From: an uncultured Jannaschia sp.
Lineage (GTDB): Bacteria > Pseudomonadota > Alphaproteobacteria > Rhodobacterales > Rhodobacteraceae
DNA: 64,000 bases
Reading direction: 5' to 3'
Assembly: GCA_947494145.1 (NCBI GenBank)
Contig: CANLTZ010000003.1
Coordinates: 1-64,000, forward strand
Part shown: positions 61,848-64,000 of the stretch, piece by piece
Position numbering within the stretch: position 1 is the first letter of the stretch
Layout of the letters: each line of letters begins with the position of its first letter
Notes under the pieces: generated by a model
What the model saw: only the letters and a program-made list of their open reading frames with translations
Databases searched by the model: none
What the model was told of the DNA's origin: nothing
Program-made: the position numbers and the translations under genes

Positions 61848-62426
61848 ATGATCCGAGCACTCTATGACTGGACCTTGGGCCTTGCCGCCCATCCCCGCGC
61901 CGTCTGGGCCCTGGCCCTGGTATCCTTCGCGGAATCGTCGGTCTTTCCGATCCCGCCAGATATTATGCTGATCCCCATGATTCTGGCGGCGCCGCACCGT
62001 GCGTTCTACCTGGCTTTCATCTGCACGGCCTTTTCCGTGTTGGGAGCGATTGCAGGTTACGGACTTGGCTTCTTCGCGTTCGAGACCATTGGTCAGCCCG
62101 TGCTGGAGGCCTTGGGCAAGGGCGAGGCCGTGGCGGCATTTGCGGAACGCTACAACGAACACGGCCCGTGGATCGTTCTTATCGCAGGCGTCACGCCCTT
62201 TCCGTTTAAAGTCGTCACCGTGCTGTCAGGCTTCAACGCCATGTCGCTGCCGGTCTTCATCGCCACATCGATTCTGGCGCGCGGTCTGCGCTTTTTCATC
62301 GTGGCGGGGCTTCTTTGGAAATTCGGGCCGCCCATCCGGGACTTCATCGAGAGGCGGTTGGGCCTTATGTTCACATTATTCGTCGCGCTTCTGCTCGGCG
62401 GCTTCCTTCTGACGGGGTTCTTGTGA
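61848..62426 (+). CDS. YqaA/DedA-family membrane protein
   Basis: 192 residues, five or six helices. Family motifs: VSFAESSVFPIPPDIMLIPM, AGYGLGFFAFETIGQPVLEA, and TPFPFKVVTVLSGFNAM with the conserved Pro-rich turn, ending in a basic region. YqaA-like SNARE-associated proteins act in membrane homeostasis or lipid scrambling. The ATG at 61830 is an alternative start. It overlaps dsbB by 4 nt. Confidence 0.85.
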   Translation: MIRALYDWTLGLAAHPRAVWALALVSFAESSVFPIPPDIMLIPMILAAPHRAFYLAFICTAFSVLGAIAGYGLGFFAFETIGQPVLEALGKGEAVAAFAERYNEHGPWIVLIAGVTPFPFKVVTVLSGFNAMSLPVFIATSILARGLRFFIVAGLLWKFGPPIRDFIERRLGLMFTLFVALLLGGFLLTGFL

Positions 62427-62881
62427 CACGGCTTATCGCGCTCGCCACGCTCGGACATATCGGGCTGTTAGGCGGGGCCTTCTTGTTTCAATTCGCAGGC
62501 TACGCGCCCTGTCCCATGTGTTTATGGCAGCGCTGGCCCCATGCGGTCGCGATCCTGTTTGGGGTGCTGGCGCTGTCTTCGGTGGCACCGCGGGCCATGG
62601 CGGCACTGGCGGCCTTGGCCGCGTTGACGACATCGGGCATCGGGGCCTTTCACACGGGCGTCGAACAAGGCTGGTGGCCGGGCCCGAGCTTTTGCAGCGG
62701 CGGCGGCGCGCTGAGCGGGATGACTGGAGCGGATTTGCTGTCGACCGACATCGCCGACCGTGTGGTTATGTGCACCGACATCGTTTGGAGCTTGTTCGGC
62801 CTAAGCATGGCGGGCTGGAATGCTGTCCTTTCCTTCGGATTGGCGCTGATCTGGCTCGCGGCGGCCCAGCGCACGGCCTGA
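62423..62881 (+). CDS. dsbB: disulfide bond formation protein B
   Basis: 152 residues from a GTG that overlaps the upstream stop (GTGA). Four helices. The first Cys pair is in YAPCPMCLWQRWPHAVAILF. The second pair is FCSGG and VMCTDIVW in the second periplasmic loop. The enzyme re-oxidises periplasmic DsbA and passes electrons to quinone. Coupled to the YqaA-type gene. Confidence 0.9.
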   Translation: MTRLIALATLGHIGLLGGAFLFQFAGYAPCPMCLWQRWPHAVAILFGVLALSSVAPRAMAALAALAALTTSGIGAFHTGVEQGWWPGPSFCSGGGALSGMTGADLLSTDIADRVVMCTDIVWSLFGLSMAGWNAVLSFGLALIWLAAAQRTA

Positions 62882-62927
62882 CCTGCCAACTCGCAATTCG
62901 GATGCAGAGGCAAAACGAGCTGGCCTA

Positions 62928-62947
62928 CTCGGGGGCAAACCCCCGAG
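62928..62947. terminator. hairpin between convergent dsbB and usg
   Basis: CTCGGGGG (62928-62935), CAAA, CCCCCGAG (62940-62947). Perfect 8-bp stem with no T-run in the 88-bp convergent gap. It closely resembles the hairpin at 52609-52628 (same G5/C5 core and CAA loop). Confidence 0.5.
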
Positions 62948-62969
62948 ATCTGCGAGCCCCTGGACCATT

Positions 62970-63236
62970 CTAGTGAATGGTGAATTCACCCACGACGCTG
63001 CGCCATTCGCCCGCTGCTATCATCTTGCGATGAGTGAAGCGGACGGAGTGGAGCGGTCCTTCGATTTCCTCGCCCCAGAATTCAATGAACTTGAACAGGC
63101 GGGGATGGTCTGGTGCTAGATCATATTCCTGCCAGATGAAGGTGTTGAGTACGTGGGGATGGTCCGGCATGTGGTAGAACATCTCTGCCGTGGTCAGCCC
63201 ATATCCCTTCATCATCAACTCGGTTTCAGTGGTCAT
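62970..63236 (-). CDS. usg: Usg family protein
   Basis: 88 residues, full length. MKGYGLTTAEMFYHMPDHPH, VLNTFIWQEYDLAPDHPRLF, KFIEFWGEEIEGPLHSVRFT and HRKMIAAGEWR match the small Usg protein of alphaproteobacteria, named for its place near trp genes in some species. Function unknown. Divergent from gyrA. Confidence 0.88.
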   Translation of the reverse strand: MTTETELMMKGYGLTTAEMFYHMPDHPHVLNTFIWQEYDLAPDHPRLFKFIEFWGEEIEGPLHSVRFTHRKMIAAGEWRSVVGEFTIH

Positions 63237-63416
63237 ATCGCGTACCTCCGGGAATCAGGGTGCCATGCTAGGATTAACAGTCAATGAAAACAGAGTATTG
63301 GCACTCTACCACAGTGGCTGCCGGGGCCTTGGCGCAACAGGTCGTTGAGCCCATATCGTGGGGGTGATAGAAGCACCCGCGACAAGATATGGACCCCGAA
63401 TGGGGCGGAGAGAACG

Positions 63417-64000
63417 ATGAGCGACGACCCTCAAAATCCCGAGAACGGCGATGAAGACGACGCGCCCCGTGTGCCCATGCACCATGACGGCCCGCAGATC
63501 GACATCGTGGACGAGATGCGGACCTCGTTCATTGACTATGCCATGTCGGTCATCGTCAGCCGCGCCATCCCAGACCTGCGCGACGGGTTGAAGCCGGTCC
63601 ATCGCCGCATCCTCTATGCGATGCACGAGACGGGCAATTCCCACGACAAGGCCTACCGCAAATCCGCACGGCCCGTGGGGGACGTGATGGGCAAGTACCA
63701 CCCCCATGGCGACGGCGCGATCTATGAGGCGCTGGTGCGCATGGCGCAGGATTTCTCCATGTCGCTGCCGCTTCTGGATGGCCAGGGCAATTTCGGGTCC
63801 ATGGATGGCGATAACCCTGCGGCCATGCGCTACACCGAAGTCCGCATGGACAAGCCCGCCGCCGCGCTTCTTTCGGATATCGACAAGAACACGGTAGATT
63901 TCGTCCCCAACTATGATGGCAAGGATATGGAGCCATCCGTCCTGCCCGCGCGCTTCCCCAACATGCTGGTCAACGGCGCGGGTGGCATCGCCGTGGGCAT
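63417..64000 (+). CDS. gyrA: DNA gyrase subunit A, N-terminal part (runs off the window)
   Basis: The first 194 residues of GyrA are visible; the gene continues past the right edge. [20 protein letters not shown] and [20 protein letters not shown] open the winged-helix domain. Catalytic Tyr139 is in [10 protein letters not shown]. In the quinolone region, [17 protein letters not shown] has Gly100 where E. coli has Ser83 and Glu104 where it has Asp87. The ATG at 63417 follows GGAGAGAACG. Confidence 0.97.
   Translation, partial: MSDDPQNPENGDEDDAPRVPMHHDGPQIDIVDEMRTSFIDYAMSVIVSRAIPDLRDGLKPVHRRILYAMHETGNSHDKAYRKSARPVGDVMGKYHPHGDGAIYEALVRMAQDFSMSLPLLDGQGNFGSMDGDNPAAMRYTEVRMDKPAAALLSDIDKNTVDFVPNYDGKDMEPSVLPARFPNMLVNGAGGIAVG

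Overview
The window is high-GC DNA from an alphaproteobacterium, most likely of the Rhodobacteraceae (Roseobacter group). Four things point there: the sox gene order soxS-R-T / soxV-W-X-Y-Z-A-B-C-D-E-F, the complete N-methylglutamate methylamine pathway (mgdABCD, mgsABC, gmaS), several ABC and TRAP uptake systems, and a large RTX protein ending in a Hint domain. The start of gyrA and a tRNA-Leu mark the right end as chromosomal backbone.

Layout. At 0.2-8.3 kb lie an SGNH hydrolase and a divergent peptide-type ABC transporter unit: a cupin-HTH regulator, a binding protein and an M24 peptidase on minus; two permeases, two ATPases and a GAF protein on plus. At 8.4-13.5 kb are a TRAP transporter, an Asp/Glu-racemase-family protein and a DadA-like FAD oxidoreductase. 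At 13.5-24.1 kb is an accessory region with clear decay: a frameshifted 3' fragment of 5-aminolevulinate synthase, transposase remnants and a broken MFS transporter. Among these sit intact genes: a HbpS/GlcG-like exported protein, a Dps-like protein lacking half its ferroxidase ligands, an isochorismatase-GST-LtrA operon, and an MFS pump with its AraC regulator.

At 24.1-35.8 kb is a thiosulfate-oxidation (Sox) cluster with every core component plus the redox partners SoxV, SoxW and SoxS, the persulfide-sensing repressor SoxR and a SoxT-type transporter. soxG and soxH are not present. A perfect ATTC-N8-GAAT inverted repeat lies before soxX and a near match lies between soxV and soxS. At 36.1-46.6 kb is the whole indirect methylamine route. 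GmaS makes gamma-glutamylmethylamide, MgsABC convert it to N-methylglutamate, and MgdABCD oxidise that back to glutamate, releasing the C1 unit. A cupin-HTH regulator sits in the middle. Together 24-47 kb form a supplementary-energy island that can feed electrons from reduced sulfur and methylated amines into respiration.

From 47 to 64 kb the content is mostly envelope and housekeeping. It holds a HerA-like ATPase, two candidate small RNAs (48.99-49.24 kb), an IalB-family protein, a ketoacyl synthase-ACP-LpxD operon, a YcbB-type L,D-transpeptidase facing a DUF882/YcbK-type putative endopeptidase, an orphan ABC ATPase, the 1335-residue RTX/Hint protein, tRNA-Leu(CAA), a YqaA-type membrane protein overlapping dsbB, usg and the 5' part of gyrA.

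All functions are inferred from reading the sequence; no database search was run.
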